From NCBI RefSeq assembly GCF_002157895.1, contig NZ_CP021377.1, positions 806,001-870,000 on the forward strand: DNA of 64,000 nt, in the 5' to 3' direction. Position 1 is the stretch's first letter; each line of letters starts with the position of its first letter. The notes under the pieces are model-generated. The model was not told the origin of the DNA. It ran no database searches and saw only the letters and a list, made by a program, of their open reading frames with translations. Shown one piece after another: positions 16,159 to 26,225 of the stretch. Origin of the DNA: Oceanisphaera profunda. GTDB taxonomy: Bacteria; Pseudomonadota; Gammaproteobacteria; Enterobacterales; Aeromonadaceae. A program made the translations under genes and the position numbers.

Positions 16159-17265
16159 ATGAGCGATAACAGTCAGTTAAAAGTGATTGTCGGCATGTCC
16201 GGCGGTGTGGATTCTTCAGTATCGGCCTATTTGCTGCAACAGCAGGGTTATCAGGTGGAAGGCCTGTTTATGAAAAACTGGGAAGAAGACGACACTGACG
16301 AGTTTTGCTCTGCCGCCGAAGACTTGCACGATGCACAAGCGGTGTGCGATAAGCTCGGCATGACGCTCCACACCATCAACTTTGCGTCCGAGTATTGGGA
16401 CAATGTATTCGAGCACTTTTTAGCGGAATACAAAGCCGGCCGTACGCCTAATCCCGATATCTTGTGCAATAAAGAAATCAAATTTAAAGCCTTCCTCGAA
16501 TTTGCAGCCGAAGACTTAGGTGCCGACTTTATTGCCACCGGCCATTACGTGCGCCGCACCTTTGACGAGCAGCCTAAATTGCTGCGCGGTCTCGATGGCA
16601 ACAAAGACCAAAGCTACTTCTTATATACCTTAAGCTCGGCCCAAGTGGCCAAGAGCCTGTTCCCGGTCGGTGAGATTGAAAAGCCGGAAGTGCGCCGCAT
16701 CGCCGAGCAGCTGGAATTAGTCACCGCTAAGAAGAAAGACTCCACCGGTATCTGTTTTATTGGCGAGCGTAAATTTACCGACTTTCTCGCCCAGTATTTA
16801 CCGGCCCAACCAGGTGAAATTGAAACCGTAGACGGCAAAGTGATTGGCCAGCATCAAGGCTTGATGTATCACACCTTGGGCCAGCGCAAAGGCTTAGGCA
16901 TTGGTGGCTTAAAAAATGCCAGTGATGACCCTTGGTATGTGGTAGATAAAGAGCTGGAGCGCAACGTGCTGGTGGTGGCTCAAGGCGATCATCCACGTTT
17001 GTACTCTAAAGGGCTGATTGCTCGCCAGTTACACTGGGTGGATCGCACACCACTGACCGCACCGGTGCGTTGCACGGTGAAAACGCGCTACCGCCAAACC
17101 GATATTGCTTGTCTTATCGAGCCCCTCGATGATGAAACAATCAGAGTGACCTTCGATGAGCCACAAGCGGCCGTCACCCCCGGCCAGTCGGCAGTATTTT
17201 ATGCAGATGAAATCTGCTTAGGCGGCGGCATCATTGAAAGCCGCTTTAATGAGGAGTCCGCATGA
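16159..17265 (+). CDS. mnmA: MnmA, tRNA-uridine 2-sulfurtransferase
   Basis: The 368-residue enzyme performs the last step of 2-thiolation of wobble U34 in tRNA for Lys, Glu and Gln. It adenylates the tRNA and transfers sulfur relayed by the Tus proteins. The PP-loop SGGVDSS is at 14-20. Catalytic Cys103 lies in [12 protein letters not shown], and a second Cys in [10 protein letters not shown] near 200 accepts the persulfide. The length equals E. coli MnmA (368). The hflD start overlaps the stop by four bases (ATGA), and purB follows, the same mnmA-hflD-purB order as E. coli. Confidence 0.97.
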   Translation: MSDNSQLKVIVGMSGGVDSSVSAYLLQQQGYQVEGLFMKNWEEDDTDEFCSAAEDLHDAQAVCDKLGMTLHTINFASEYWDNVFEHFLAEYKAGRTPNPDILCNKEIKFKAFLEFAAEDLGADFIATGHYVRRTFDEQPKLLRGLDGNKDQSYFLYTLSSAQVAKSLFPVGEIEKPEVRRIAEQLELVTAKKKDSTGICFIGERKFTDFLAQYLPAQPGEIETVDGKVIGQHQGLMYHTLGQRKGLGIGGLKNASDDPWYVVDKELERNVLVVAQGDHPRLYSKGLIARQLHWVDRTPLTAPVRCTVKTRYRQTDIACLIEPLDDETIRVTFDEPQAAVTPGQSAVFYADEICLGGGIIESRFNEESA

Positions 17266-17888
17266 GCCATAACCTTGAAAACCAAGTACTGGCCTTTGCC
17301 GGTATTTGCCAAGCGGCCAGTCTAGTACAGCAAGTAGCACGCCAAGGCACTATCAAAGATAAAGACCAGCTGAGCGCTACCTTAAACAGTATTTTAATGA
17401 CAGACGCGGATCAAACCGCCGATATTTATGGCGGCAAGGCGCAGCTGGCACTGGGCTATCAAACCATTATCGATCAGTTGGGCAGCAACGAAGGCCGTAA
17501 GAACGCCGAGCTCACTCGTTATCTGGTCGGCACTGTGGCCCTAGAGCGCAAATTGGCTAAACGCCGTGACTTAATGGCCATGCTGGGTGAGCGCATCAAT
17601 CAGGTGAAACGCCAGCGCCACCACTTTGAGTTACTCGACGAGCAAGTGCTGGCCAATCTTGCCAGCATTTATAGTGATATCGTCAGCCCCATAGGGCCGC
17701 GCATTCAAGTGGCCGGCGAGCCCAATTTTCTCCAGCAACCCTTGGTACAGCATCAAATTCGCGCCCTATTATTGGCCGGTATTCGCAGCGCCGTACTGTG
17801 GCGCCAGCTCGGTGGCCAACGCCGCCAAATTTTGTTTTCGCGCAAACGTCTTGTGACCCAAGCCCAAGCGGCCTTGCGCGAAATATAA
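17262..17888 (+). CDS. hflD: HflD, lysogenization regulator homologue
   Basis: This 208-residue all-helical protein is similar in length and pattern to E. coli HflD (213 residues). The N-terminal [20 protein letters not shown] and the central [18 protein letters not shown] are conserved. In E. coli it is a membrane-associated protein that binds phage lambda CII and lowers lysogeny; its role in normal cells is unclear. It is translationally coupled to mnmA by an ATGA overlap, and purB starts 62 bases later. Confidence 0.93.
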   Translation: MSHNLENQVLAFAGICQAASLVQQVARQGTIKDKDQLSATLNSILMTDADQTADIYGGKAQLALGYQTIIDQLGSNEGRKNAELTRYLVGTVALERKLAKRRDLMAMLGERINQVKRQRHHFELLDEQVLANLASIYSDIVSPIGPRIQVAGEPNFLQQPLVQHQIRALLLAGIRSAVLWRQLGGQRRQILFSRKRLVTQAQAALREI

Positions 17889-17938
17889 TGCTTTAGCTCT
17901 ACCCACCCTATTATTTACCTTAAATCCCCCTTGTTTAG

Positions 17939-19318
<1,380 letters not shown>

Positions 19319-19323
19319 AAACA

Positions 19324-19461
19324 GCGCCAGGCGCCTAGCACCAAGCGCCTAGCTAAAAAACACCGAGCCTTTAAAAGCTCGGTGTTTTTATTCATACACC
19401 AAACCTACAGAACAATGCTGTTTATCTTTAAGCTGGGCGCTAGGCGCTTAGTGCTCGGCGC
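19324..19461. repeat. Inverted pair of 7-base repeat arrays around the purB terminator
   Basis: The left array is GCGCCAG GCGCCTA GCACCAA GCGCCTA (19,324-19,351). The right array is its inverse type, TGGGCGC TAGGCGC TTAGTGC TCGGCGC (19,434-19,461). Both hold a strict 7-base register and could fold back on each other, enclosing the purB terminator. Confidence 0.8.
19355..19389 (+). terminator. Rho-independent terminator of purB
   Basis: AAAAAACACCGAGC pairs with GCTCGGTGTTTTT across the loop CTTTAAAA, with T run at the end. It lies between two inverted heptamer arrays. Confidence 0.92.
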
Positions 19462-19549
19462 TGTATTTCCCCAAATCTATCAATCTCGGCTACGCCTTGG
19501 CATAATAGCTGGCTATTCTTACCTTACTCCCCCTTAATGACAGGTTGCC

Positions 19550-20695
19550 ATGCAGAGCGCACTCAAACTCGATATCACGGATTTTTTGGCTCACTACTGG
19601 CAAAAGAAGCCACTGCTGATCAAAGCAGGATTTGCTCAGTTTGAGGATCCTCTTAGCCCAGATGAATTAGCCGGACTCGCCTTAGAACCACAGGTTGAAG
19701 CGCGCCGCGTGTGGCGTGCCGACGATCGCTGGCATGCAGAGAGCGGCCCCTTCGACAACTATGATCATTTAGGCGAAACCGATTGGACCTTATTGGTTCA
19801 GGCGGTGAACCAATGGCACCCAGACGTGCAAGAATTGGCGGATGCGTTTCGCTTTATCCCAGGTTGGCGCTTTGATGATGTGATGGTGAGCTTTTCCACA
19901 CCCGGCGGCGGTGTGGGCCCCCATATCGACCAATACGGCGTGTTCATTATTCAGGGCTCCGGCAGCCGTCGCTGGCGGGTAGGTTTACCGCAAAGCTTGG
20001 AGCAGTTTGCCGCCAACGGCGCATTGCGCCACTGCGAAGACTTTGTGGCCGAGATAGACGAAGTGCTAACCCCAGGGGATGTGCTTTATATTCCGCCGGG
20101 CTGCCCCCATGAAGGCTATGCCGAAACGCCAGCGCTCAACTATTCGGTAGGCTTTCGTGCCCCGGATGCGCGGGATTTAATCTCGGGCTTTGCGGATCAT
20201 ATGCTGGCTCATGAGACCGACAGCCGTCGCTTTGATGATGTGGGCATGACTGCTGCCATCGCACACGGGCGCATTGAGCCTGAGGTGTTGGACCAAGTAA
20301 AAAATCTGATGACGGAGTTATTAGCTGATCCTGCGCGCTTGGCGAACTGGTTTGGCCAAATGACCTCAGAAGCTAAGCACGACTTGGATCTTGAGCCTGC
20401 AGAGCCAGCTTATAGTCTGGAAGAATTAGTATTGCGTTTGGATCACGGCGATTATTTGTATCGTTTAGCCGGCGCGCGCTGCTTTTACATAGCCGATGAA
20501 ACTGCCGTGTTTTACCTAGACGGTGAGCGTTACCAACTGGCTGAGCCAGACGTAGCAGCCATTGCCCTGCTCTGCGACCAATCGCGCATTCACGGCCCAC
20601 AAATCGCCTGCCTAGCTCATCCCCAAGCACTGCTGGAAGTACTGCTACCCTTGGTCAATCAAGGTTATTGGTATTTTGAAGAAGACGAAGAATAA
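19550..20695 (+). CDS. roxA: RoxA (YcfD), 50S ribosomal protein uL16 3-hydroxylase
   Basis: This 381-residue JmjC-type 2-oxoglutarate/Fe(II) oxygenase in E. coli hydroxylates an arginine of ribosomal protein uL16. The iron triad is visible at His125 and Asp127 (GPHIDQYG) and His187 (GCPHEGYAE), the same positions as in E. coli. The dimerisation and winged-helix C-terminal region (about 210-381) is present. It is single-gene, with its own upstream spacer after the purB terminator and two hairpin terminators downstream shared with the convergent GNAT gene. Confidence 0.95.
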   Translation: MQSALKLDITDFLAHYWQKKPLLIKAGFAQFEDPLSPDELAGLALEPQVEARRVWRADDRWHAESGPFDNYDHLGETDWTLLVQAVNQWHPDVQELADAFRFIPGWRFDDVMVSFSTPGGGVGPHIDQYGVFIIQGSGSRRWRVGLPQSLEQFAANGALRHCEDFVAEIDEVLTPGDVLYIPPGCPHEGYAETPALNYSVGFRAPDARDLISGFADHMLAHETDSRRFDDVGMTAAIAHGRIEPEVLDQVKNLMTELLADPARLANWFGQMTSEAKHDLDLEPAEPAYSLEELVLRLDHGDYLYRLAGARCFYIADETAVFYLDGERYQLAEPDVAAIALLCDQSRIHGPQIACLAHPQALLEVLLPLVNQGYWYFEEDEE

Positions 20696-20698
20696 AAA

Positions 20699-20733
20699 GC
20701 GCCGAGCGCCAAGCACCAAGCACCAAGCGTCTA
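20699..20733. repeat. 7-base repeat array GCGCCGA/GCGCCAA/GCACCAA
   Basis: Five units in register, GCGCCGA GCGCCAA GCACCAA GCACCAA GCGTCTA, begin three bases after the roxA stop and precede its terminator. Confidence 0.85.
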
Positions 20734-20742
20734 GTCTAAGTG

Positions 20743-20775
20743 AAAAAGCCCCAGAACAGCTGTTCTGGGGCTTTT
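20743..20775 (+). terminator. Terminator downstream of roxA
   Basis: AAAAAGCCCCAGAACAGC and its complement TGTTCTGGGGCTTTTT form a long near-perfect stem with a T run. Confidence 0.92.
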
Positions 20776-20779
20776 TATT

Positions 20780-20880
20780 GGTCATGCTGAACTTGATTCA
20801 GTATCAGCATGACGGCCCCGGTATCTCGCTCTTATCTTTAAAACTCCAACTCCAGATCCTGACTTTCGTCAGGATGACGG
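20780..20880. repeat. Composite two-hairpin palindrome
   Basis: GTCATGCTGAACTTGATTCAG leads through GGCCCCGGTATCTCGCT to AGATCCTGACTTTCGTCAGG ATGACGGC. It has the same architecture as the cluster at 6700-7076 but different inner stems. Confidence 0.65.
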
Positions 20881-20888
20881 CAAAGACA

Positions 20889-20919
20889 AAACACCGAATC
20901 AACAGGTTCGGTGTTTTGT
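20889..20919 (-). terminator. Hairpin terminator of the convergent GNAT gene
   Basis: AAAACACCGAA and TTCGGTGTTTT form an 11-bp stem, T-rich on either strand. It is placed after the stop of the leftward GNAT gene at 20,947. Confidence 0.85.
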
Positions 20920-20946
20920 ACTCTTCACGTTTTACACTTCATATTC

Positions 20947-21441
20947 TTATCCAAACGCAGGATGATAAGTGACTCGACCTTTAGCCACAGGCGGCTTAAA
21001 CGCCATGGCCAGCAAGATTTCGCCGGTGCTGGCGGCCTCCGATTTAAGGCTGAGGCCAAGATCCTGCGCGGGCTTAAAACCAAAGCGGCCATAAAATTCA
21101 GGATCACCTAATAGCACCACGCCCGCCCAATCTAACTCATTGGCGCAATCCAGCGCGGCGATAATCAAGGCACTGGCTATCCCTTGGCGCTGACACTCAG
21201 GCCACACGCTAATGGGAGCTAATGCCAGCCAGCCGGTGTCTTCACCTTCGATCAATATCGGGCTCATTAACAGATGGCCAATAATGGCGTCTTCGTATTC
21301 GGCCACTTGGCTCATGCTAATGGCGCCCTGCTCGCGCAGTGCCCACACTAAGTCGCCTTCTTGCTCGCGGCCAAAGGCGGCACACACCAGCTCATCTATC
21401 TCGTCACCGTCACCGGGTCGTTCGGTTCTGCAGATCAGCAT
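20947..21441 (-). CDS. GNAT family N-acetyltransferase (YhbS-like)
   Basis: The 164-residue acetyltransferase belongs to the YhbS-type subgroup. It begins MLICRTERPGDGDEIDEL; the acetyl-CoA loop is WPECQRQGIASALI near 81-94. The C-terminal half carries the subgroup-typical VLLGDPEFYGRFGFKPA motif. The substrate is unknown; members acetylate protein N termini or small amines. It is convergent with roxA and downstream of nothing on its own strand, so it is a single-gene unit. Confidence 0.85.
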   Translation of the reverse strand: MLICRTERPGDGDEIDELVCAAFGREQEGDLVWALREQGAISMSQVAEYEDAIIGHLLMSPILIEGEDTGWLALAPISVWPECQRQGIASALIIAALDCANELDWAGVVLLGDPEFYGRFGFKPAQDLGLSLKSEAASTGEILLAMAFKPPVAKGRVTYHPAFG

Positions 21442-21529
21442 AAATTACCTTTAAAAATTTATTCGCCACACTCTTAGTGCTGAATGTTGAATGAAAAACA
21501 TAGCGCCCAGCTAACAAGGGACTAAAGAT

Positions 21530-21736
21530 TTTTTTGCAACGGAAGAACGCGGAACCAACGGAAAAATTAAGATGGGATAAGTGCGACAAGAGCCAACATA
21601 TTTAATGGTAAGAGCTCCCCTCGTTCAGGCTAGGGCTTTGGCTTTGGCTCTTACCATTAATATTCTTATCTTAGTTTTGGCTCTTTCAAATTTGATCACT
21701 ACTATTCTGTCGGTTTCGCGGATTCCGTTGCAAATA
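21530..21736. repeat. Non-coding element with terminal and inner inverted repeats (207 bp)
   Basis: The ends are TTTTTTGCAACGGAAGAACG and its rough inverse GCGGATTCCGTTGCAAAT. Inside, TTAATGGTAAGAGC (21,602-21,615) and GCTCTTACCATTAA (21,647-21,660) form a perfect 14-bp stem. There is no ORF. A related 183-bp unit lies at 58,888-59,070. It looks like a miniature transposable element or structured repeat. Confidence 0.7.
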
Positions 21737-21764
21737 GGTTTTAGTCACTAAGATCTACAGCAAG

Positions 21765-21925
21765 ATCCTGAAACGAGTTCAGGATGACGGCCTAAACATC
21801 AACACAGCCCTTTGATGGTTGGCTGTTTGGCTCCTACCTCCAAAGCTTTTATCTTAGCTTTGGCTCTTTCAGATTTGATCACTATTTTTCCGATCTTTGT
21901 CCGTGGCTTCCGTTGCAAAAATATT
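21765..21925. repeat. Palindromic repeat and half of the CAACGGAA-type element
   Basis: AGATCCTGAAACGAGTTCAG (21,768) is one arm of the composite palindrome. TTGTCCGTGGCTTCCGTTGC (about 21,897-21,916) is a single end of the element type at 21,530. No gene lies in 21,442-21,930. Confidence 0.55.
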
Positions 21926-21930
21926 TATTT

Positions 21931-22566
21931 TTAAGGCGCTAAGCGGTCGATCGACCAACCCGACTCTTGGCGCTGGTATAAGAAACGGTCATGCAGACGA
22001 TTAGCACCGCCCTGCCAAAACTCAACTGAGTCAAACTTCACTCTAAAGCCACCCCAAAAGCTCGGCAGCGGCACTTCGCCTTTGGCAAACTTTTGCTTCA
22101 TTTCCAAAAACTTACCTTCCAGTACGCCACGGGCCGAGATACGGGCGGATTGATGGGACACCCAAGCGCCTATCTGGCTGTCTTTGGGGCGACTGCTAAA
22201 GTACTTCATGACTTCTAGCGCCGACAAACGCTCTACCTGACCGGTAACGTGCACTTGACGTTCGAGAATATGCCAAGGAAAGAGCAGGCTAATGCGGGGG
22301 TTATTGGCCAATTGGCTGGCCTTACGGCTGCCCATATTGGTGTAAAATACGAAGCCTTTTTCATCCAAGTGCTTGAGTAATACGATGCGCTGATATGGCT
22401 GACCCTGTTCGTCGACCGTGCCCACCACCATGGCGGTAGGATCCATCAAGTCTGCCTGCACCGCTTGCTGCATCCAAGTTTCAAACAAAGACAAAGGGTT
22501 GTCCGGCAAGTTGTTACGACGCAAGCCGCCTTGCAGATATTCACGCCGATAGTTAGCCAGTTCCAT
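21931..22566 (-). CDS. pdxH: PdxH, pyridoxamine/pyridoxine 5'-phosphate oxidase
   Basis: The 211-residue FMN enzyme makes pyridoxal 5'-phosphate, the last step of B6 synthesis and salvage. The N-terminal [20 protein letters not shown] and the FMN-binding [19 protein letters not shown] are conserved. The C-terminal [15 protein letters not shown] carries the substrate-contacting Arg and His. The length fits E. coli PdxH (218). The gene is leftward and monocistronic; the divergent yfhL gene starts 169 bases away. Confidence 0.96.
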   Translation of the reverse strand: MELANYRREYLQGGLRRNNLPDNPLSLFETWMQQAVQADLMDPTAMVVGTVDEQGQPYQRIVLLKHLDEKGFVFYTNMGSRKASQLANNPRISLLFPWHILERQVHVTGQVERLSALEVMKYFSSRPKDSQIGAWVSHQSARISARGVLEGKFLEMKQKFAKGEVPLPSFWGGFRVKFDSVEFWQGGANRLHDRFLYQRQESGWSIDRLAP

Positions 22567-22711
22567 AGATAAGTCTCATCAGGGAGGGATAACATATTGT
22601 GCTCGGCCAAGCTGGCATTGGCAAGGCAAGCCCGCTCTGACTGAGACCACAAAACCGACGATTGGCGCTATTAAAGCCGAGAAAATGCTATGCTGTGCTC
22701 GATATTTTTAA

Positions 22712-22990
<279 letters not shown>

Positions 22991-23007
22991 GTGCCCCTGG
23001 CTAATAA

Positions 23008-23292
23008 GCTTACCTGATTACGTATGAACCTCAGCCATAATGCACCCTGTTTCGGTTTGTTCTTTGTAGCTGCCCAATTTATTCGGCAGGCCAGCTCTGC
23101 TGGCTGTTACTGAGGTTTAGATTTAAACCAAAACACCAAACCGGGCCGAATAAATTGGCCCCTACAAGGTCAAAATACCAAACTGGGCCTAATATTCTTT
23201 ACCGAAGAGGCGGCACCTACCTGTGACCCATTGAATTAATTAATGATTAGTTCTCTGAAAAATGGCTGAGCTTTGTGGGTAATCAGGTAAGC
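23008..23292. mobile_element. Non-coding 285-bp element with nested inverted repeats, copy 1 (MITE-like)
   Basis: The terminal arms are GCTTACCTGATTAC (23,008-23,021) and GTAATCAGGTAAGC (23,279-23,292). After a 9-base unpaired gap on each side there is a second pair, TCAGCCAT (23,031-23,038) and ATGGCTGA (23,262-23,269). A central pair, TTGTAGCTGCCCAATTTATT... (23,064-23,087) and GCCGAATAAATTGGCCCCTA... (23,145-23,167), plus the small hairpin CCAGC-TCT-GCTGG, completes it. No ORF is supported. A second full copy lies at 33,406-33,687 and fragments at 3341 and 25,905. It abuts the emrD stop codon. Confidence 0.8.
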
Positions 23293-24501
23293 CTACAGAC
23301 CCGGCTCTGGCAGTGCGTGATGAGCGGGCAGCAATAGCCATAGGGTAAGGCCGGCAAACGCCAGTAGTAGGCCTCCCAAGACGCTTTGATTCATTTGCGG
23401 TAAGCCGCCCTGCACTAGCAAAAACACGCCTCCGCCTAAATTAGAGCAACCGCCGAGTAGCGCGCCGGCGCTACCACTGTGGCGGGCAAAAGGCTCTACC
23501 GCCGCCGAGGTCGCCACCGGAAACAATAAACCGGCACCAGCAAAATATAGACCCCCACCCAGCACTAAGCCCACCAAGCTCAATTCAGCTTCAAACGCCG
23601 ACACCAGTATCACTCCCGCCCCCAACAATAAGCTTATGGTGGCTACCCACTGTAACCGAGCCACAGACCAGCGGCCGGCGGTTATCGCCGCCAGCATAGC
23701 GCCGGCAAAATACAATGGGAGCGGCAGAATAAACAGCACGCTGAGCTCACGACTGGTTAAAGTGGCGTGTTGGCTGGCCACCACCGCAAACTCAGCTTCA
23801 TATAAAATCACCCCCGCAAAAGCCGCCATTAACATGCCCAGCTGTCGACAAAAAGCATGACTGTGTAAGACGTGTAAATAGGCGGGCAAGATGGATTGTT
23901 GATGACGGCGCTCAACGGGTAAGGTTTCTTTAAAGCAGTAGAAAATGATCACCGTGCAGCTTAACCCCAGTAGCAGCAAAAACAGATACATAGACTGCCA
24001 GCCAAAGTGCTGGTTAAGGTAGCCACCAAGCAAGGGTGCAAGCAGTGGTGCCAGCATAATGCCCATCGACACATAGCCGTTGTAGCGCACTAGGGCTGTG
24101 CCTTCGAATTTATCGCGCATTAGGCTACGGCATAAGCTGCCCGCCGCCGCCGTGCCTGCGCCTTGAATAAAGCTGCCCACTAATAACATGGGGTAGCTCG
24201 GCCACAGCACAATTAAACCTGAGCCCAGCACATAAATACTCAAACCCACCAGTAACACCGGACGGCGGCCTAAGCGGTCCGACAGGGGCCCGTAAATAAA
24301 CTGAAACAAGCCGTAAGGGATCAGGTAGCAGGCCATCAGCAGCGGCAAGCTATCTTTGGCGACCAAAAGCGCATCCGCCATGTCGGTCATGGCCGGCACA
24401 TACAAGGTTTGGGTCATTTGACCCGAGGCCACCATTAACACCGTCAACAACACCAAAGACAGGCCCGACATGTCGCGCTCCAAAACAGCCTCAATAGGCA
24501 A
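23293..24501 (-). CDS. emrD: EmrD-like multidrug efflux transporter (MFS, DHA1 family)
   Basis: This 402-residue major facilitator protein has 12 predicted membrane segments and resembles E. coli EmrD (394). After the first helix comes GQMTQTLYVPAMTDMA; the MFS loop-2 signature is YGPLSDRLGRRPVLL, and motif C is LAPLLAPLLGGYL. It is a proton-driven exporter of hydrophobic drugs at the inner membrane; the actual substrates are not known. A second in-frame Met nine codons in (MSGLSLV) is an equally possible start. It is single-gene, with its 3' end fused to the 285-bp repeat element. Confidence 0.86.
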   Translation of the reverse strand: MPIEAVLERDMSGLSLVLLTVLMVASGQMTQTLYVPAMTDMADALLVAKDSLPLLMACYLIPYGLFQFIYGPLSDRLGRRPVLLVGLSIYVLGSGLIVLWPSYPMLLVGSFIQGAGTAAAGSLCRSLMRDKFEGTALVRYNGYVSMGIMLAPLLAPLLGGYLNQHFGWQSMYLFLLLLGLSCTVIIFYCFKETLPVERRHQQSILPAYLHVLHSHAFCRQLGMLMAAFAGVILYEAEFAVVASQHATLTSRELSVLFILPLPLYFAGAMLAAITAGRWSVARLQWVATISLLLGAGVILVSAFEAELSLVGLVLGGGLYFAGAGLLFPVATSAAVEPFARHSGSAGALLGGCSNLGGGVFLLVQGGLPQMNQSVLGGLLLAFAGLTLWLLLPAHHALPEPGL

Positions 24502-24754
24502 TTATTATAAGGCTAGCATGATAGCGAGCAGTGGCATTAACTAGCAACTGTATTCAGAACGACCTTTTATAATGGCTAGACCTAGTTTTTCTAATCACCT
24601 GCATTTGTCATAGACGATGTTTAGCTATCATTTTCTGTTACTGAGATTTTATACGAACAGATTCATGCATAGCGCAGGGTTTCAGGCTTCGTTTCGATGA
24701 GTCGTTTGCACTCATTGGGGCGGTGAATTGACGGCTCGGGATCAGATTTAACTC

Positions 24755-24782
24755 TTGCCTAGTTTTCGTTCACAGGTATAAT
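24755..24782 (+). promoter_or_regulatory. Sigma-70 promoter of suhB
   Basis: TTGCCT (24,755-24,760) and a perfect TATAAT (24,777-24,782) are 16 bases apart. Transcription should begin near 24,789, which leaves a leader of about 40 bases before the suhB ATG at 24,828 and rules out the ATG at 24,783 as the translation start. Confidence 0.8.
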
Positions 24783-24827
24783 ATGCCGCTCAAATTTCGT
24801 TCTTTAACATCAAGTGGGTTCACTCAT

Positions 24828-25631
24828 ATGCATCCGATGCTGAATATCGCGATACGCGCTGCGCGTAACGCTGGTCAAGTTATCGTCAAAGGTTTTGCCA
24901 ATCCTGAGAACATCGAAACTCGTCAAAAAGGCCAGAACGATTTTGTTACTAATTTCGATCTAGACGCAGAAAACGCCGTCGTTAATACCATCCGTAAGTC
25001 TTATCCGGAGCACACCATTATTGGTGAAGAATGTGGTGAACTAACCGGCAGCAACCCTGATTATCAGTGGGTTGTTGATGCACTTGATGGCACGACCAAC
25101 TTCATGAATGGTATTCCTCACTTTGCCGTATCCATTGCGCTACGTGTAAAAGGCCGCACCGAACAAGCCGTAGTTTACGATCCAATTCGTGATGAACTGT
25201 TTACCGCCAGCCGCGGCGCCGGTGCTCAGTTGAACGGCTATCGTATTCGTACTGGCAAAGCAAAAGACTTAGCCAACACAGTACTGGTTACCGGTTTTCC
25301 TTCTAAGCAAAAACACCACGCCGATGCCTATTTAGGTATGTTTAAAGACCTGTTTGTACAGTGCTCTGACATTCGCCGTGCCGGTGCCCCTAGCTTAGAT
25401 CTGGTATATGTGGCCGCAGGCCGCGCAGACGGTTACTGGGAACTGGGTTTAAAGCCGTGGGACTTTGCTGCAGGCAGCCTAATTGCCCGTGAAGCCGGTG
25501 CCATTGTCACTGACTTCGTAGGTGGCCATAACTTTGAGCGCAGCGGTAACCTAGTGTGTGCGAACCCTAAGGTGTTAAAAATCATGCTCTCTACCATTCG
25601 TGAGCACCTGCCTGAGTCATTAGCGCAGTAA
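24828..25631 (+). CDS. suhB: SuhB, inositol-1-monophosphatase / rRNA antitermination factor
   Basis: The 267-residue Mg2+-dependent phosphatase has GEECGE, DALDGTTNF (metal-binding Asp pair; the usual Pro is Ala here) and the C-terminal WDFAAGSLIAREAG motif. It is close to E. coli SuhB over its full length and begins MHPMLNIAIRAARNAG in the same way. E. coli SuhB also joins the NusA-NusB-NusG complex on rRNA operons and autoregulates. The longer frame from 24,783 is rejected because it overlaps the promoter. A strong terminator follows. Confidence 0.96.
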   Translation: MHPMLNIAIRAARNAGQVIVKGFANPENIETRQKGQNDFVTNFDLDAENAVVNTIRKSYPEHTIIGEECGELTGSNPDYQWVVDALDGTTNFMNGIPHFAVSIALRVKGRTEQAVVYDPIRDELFTASRGAGAQLNGYRIRTGKAKDLANTVLVTGFPSKQKHHADAYLGMFKDLFVQCSDIRRAGAPSLDLVYVAAGRADGYWELGLKPWDFAAGSLIAREAGAIVTDFVGGHNFERSGNLVCANPKVLKIMLSTIREHLPESLAQ

Positions 25632-25660
25632 GATTTGACCTTAGCACCAAGCAAAATGAT

Positions 25661-25694
25661 AAACGCCGCACTCTCAGAGTGCGGCGTTTTTTTA
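25661..25694 (+). terminator. Terminator of suhB
   Basis: AAACGCCGCACTCT and AGAGTGCGGCGTTT form a 14-bp stem with a one-base centre and seven T's, about 30 bases after the suhB stop. Confidence 0.95.
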
Positions 25695-26170
25695 TGGGAG
25701 CGGAAAACAACGCTTTACGTCATACGCTGCCCGTTAAAGCTAAACACCGACAACCGCGCCGATATTTAATCTTTAATGTTGAATTTGGACTTGCGAGCGT
25801 AGCGAAGCAATCCATGCTACAGCGGCGCGGTACATAACTCTGGATTGCCGCGTTGCTGCACTCCTCGCAATGACCAAGGTTAGGGTTTGGCTCTGGTCTT
25901 TTGTAGGTGCAAATTTATTCAGCACGGTTTGGCTTTAGGTTTGAATCTAAACCCATCCAACTACGCTGGCCTGCCAAAGTCCTCTTTACCAAAGAGACGG
26001 GCAGCTACACTGTTCAAGCTGGCAACGCTGGATTTGGTGCACAAGCGATATTGCACAGCTATAGCTGTGCCTACAAGAAGCTACTTCCCATCACCCTAAT
26101 ATTATCTTTCCGTGTATTCCGTGGCAAAAATCTCTAGTCTTTCGCTTTTAAACTTCACGCTTCACAAAAA
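25695..26170. repeat. Repeat block between suhB and deaD
   Basis: Contents in order: REP-like arms GCGAGCGTAGCGAAGCAATCC (about 25,792) and TGGATTGCCGCGTTGCTGCA (about 25,852), the uninterrupted type of site that the IS110 element occupies near 900-2030. Next is a fragment of the 285-bp element (about 25,900-26,010) with CCTCTTTACCAAAGAGACGG. Then come TCCGTGTATTCCGTGGCAAA (about 26,108) and CTTCACG CTTCACA at about 26,152-26,165 in 7-base register. The small ORFs here are made of repeats and not supported. Confidence 0.6.
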
Positions 26171-26172
26171 AC

Positions 26173-26204
26173 AAAAAGGCCTGTCATTGCTGACAGGCCT
26201 TTTT
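26173..26204 (-). terminator. Terminator of deaD
   Basis: AAAAAGGCCTGTCA and TGACAGGCCTTTTT form a 14-bp stem with a TTGC loop, 22 bases beyond the deaD stop on the minus strand; it is symmetric and can work both ways. Confidence 0.93.
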
Positions 26205-26225
26205 CATGTTGCTCTTAAGCGGGGA

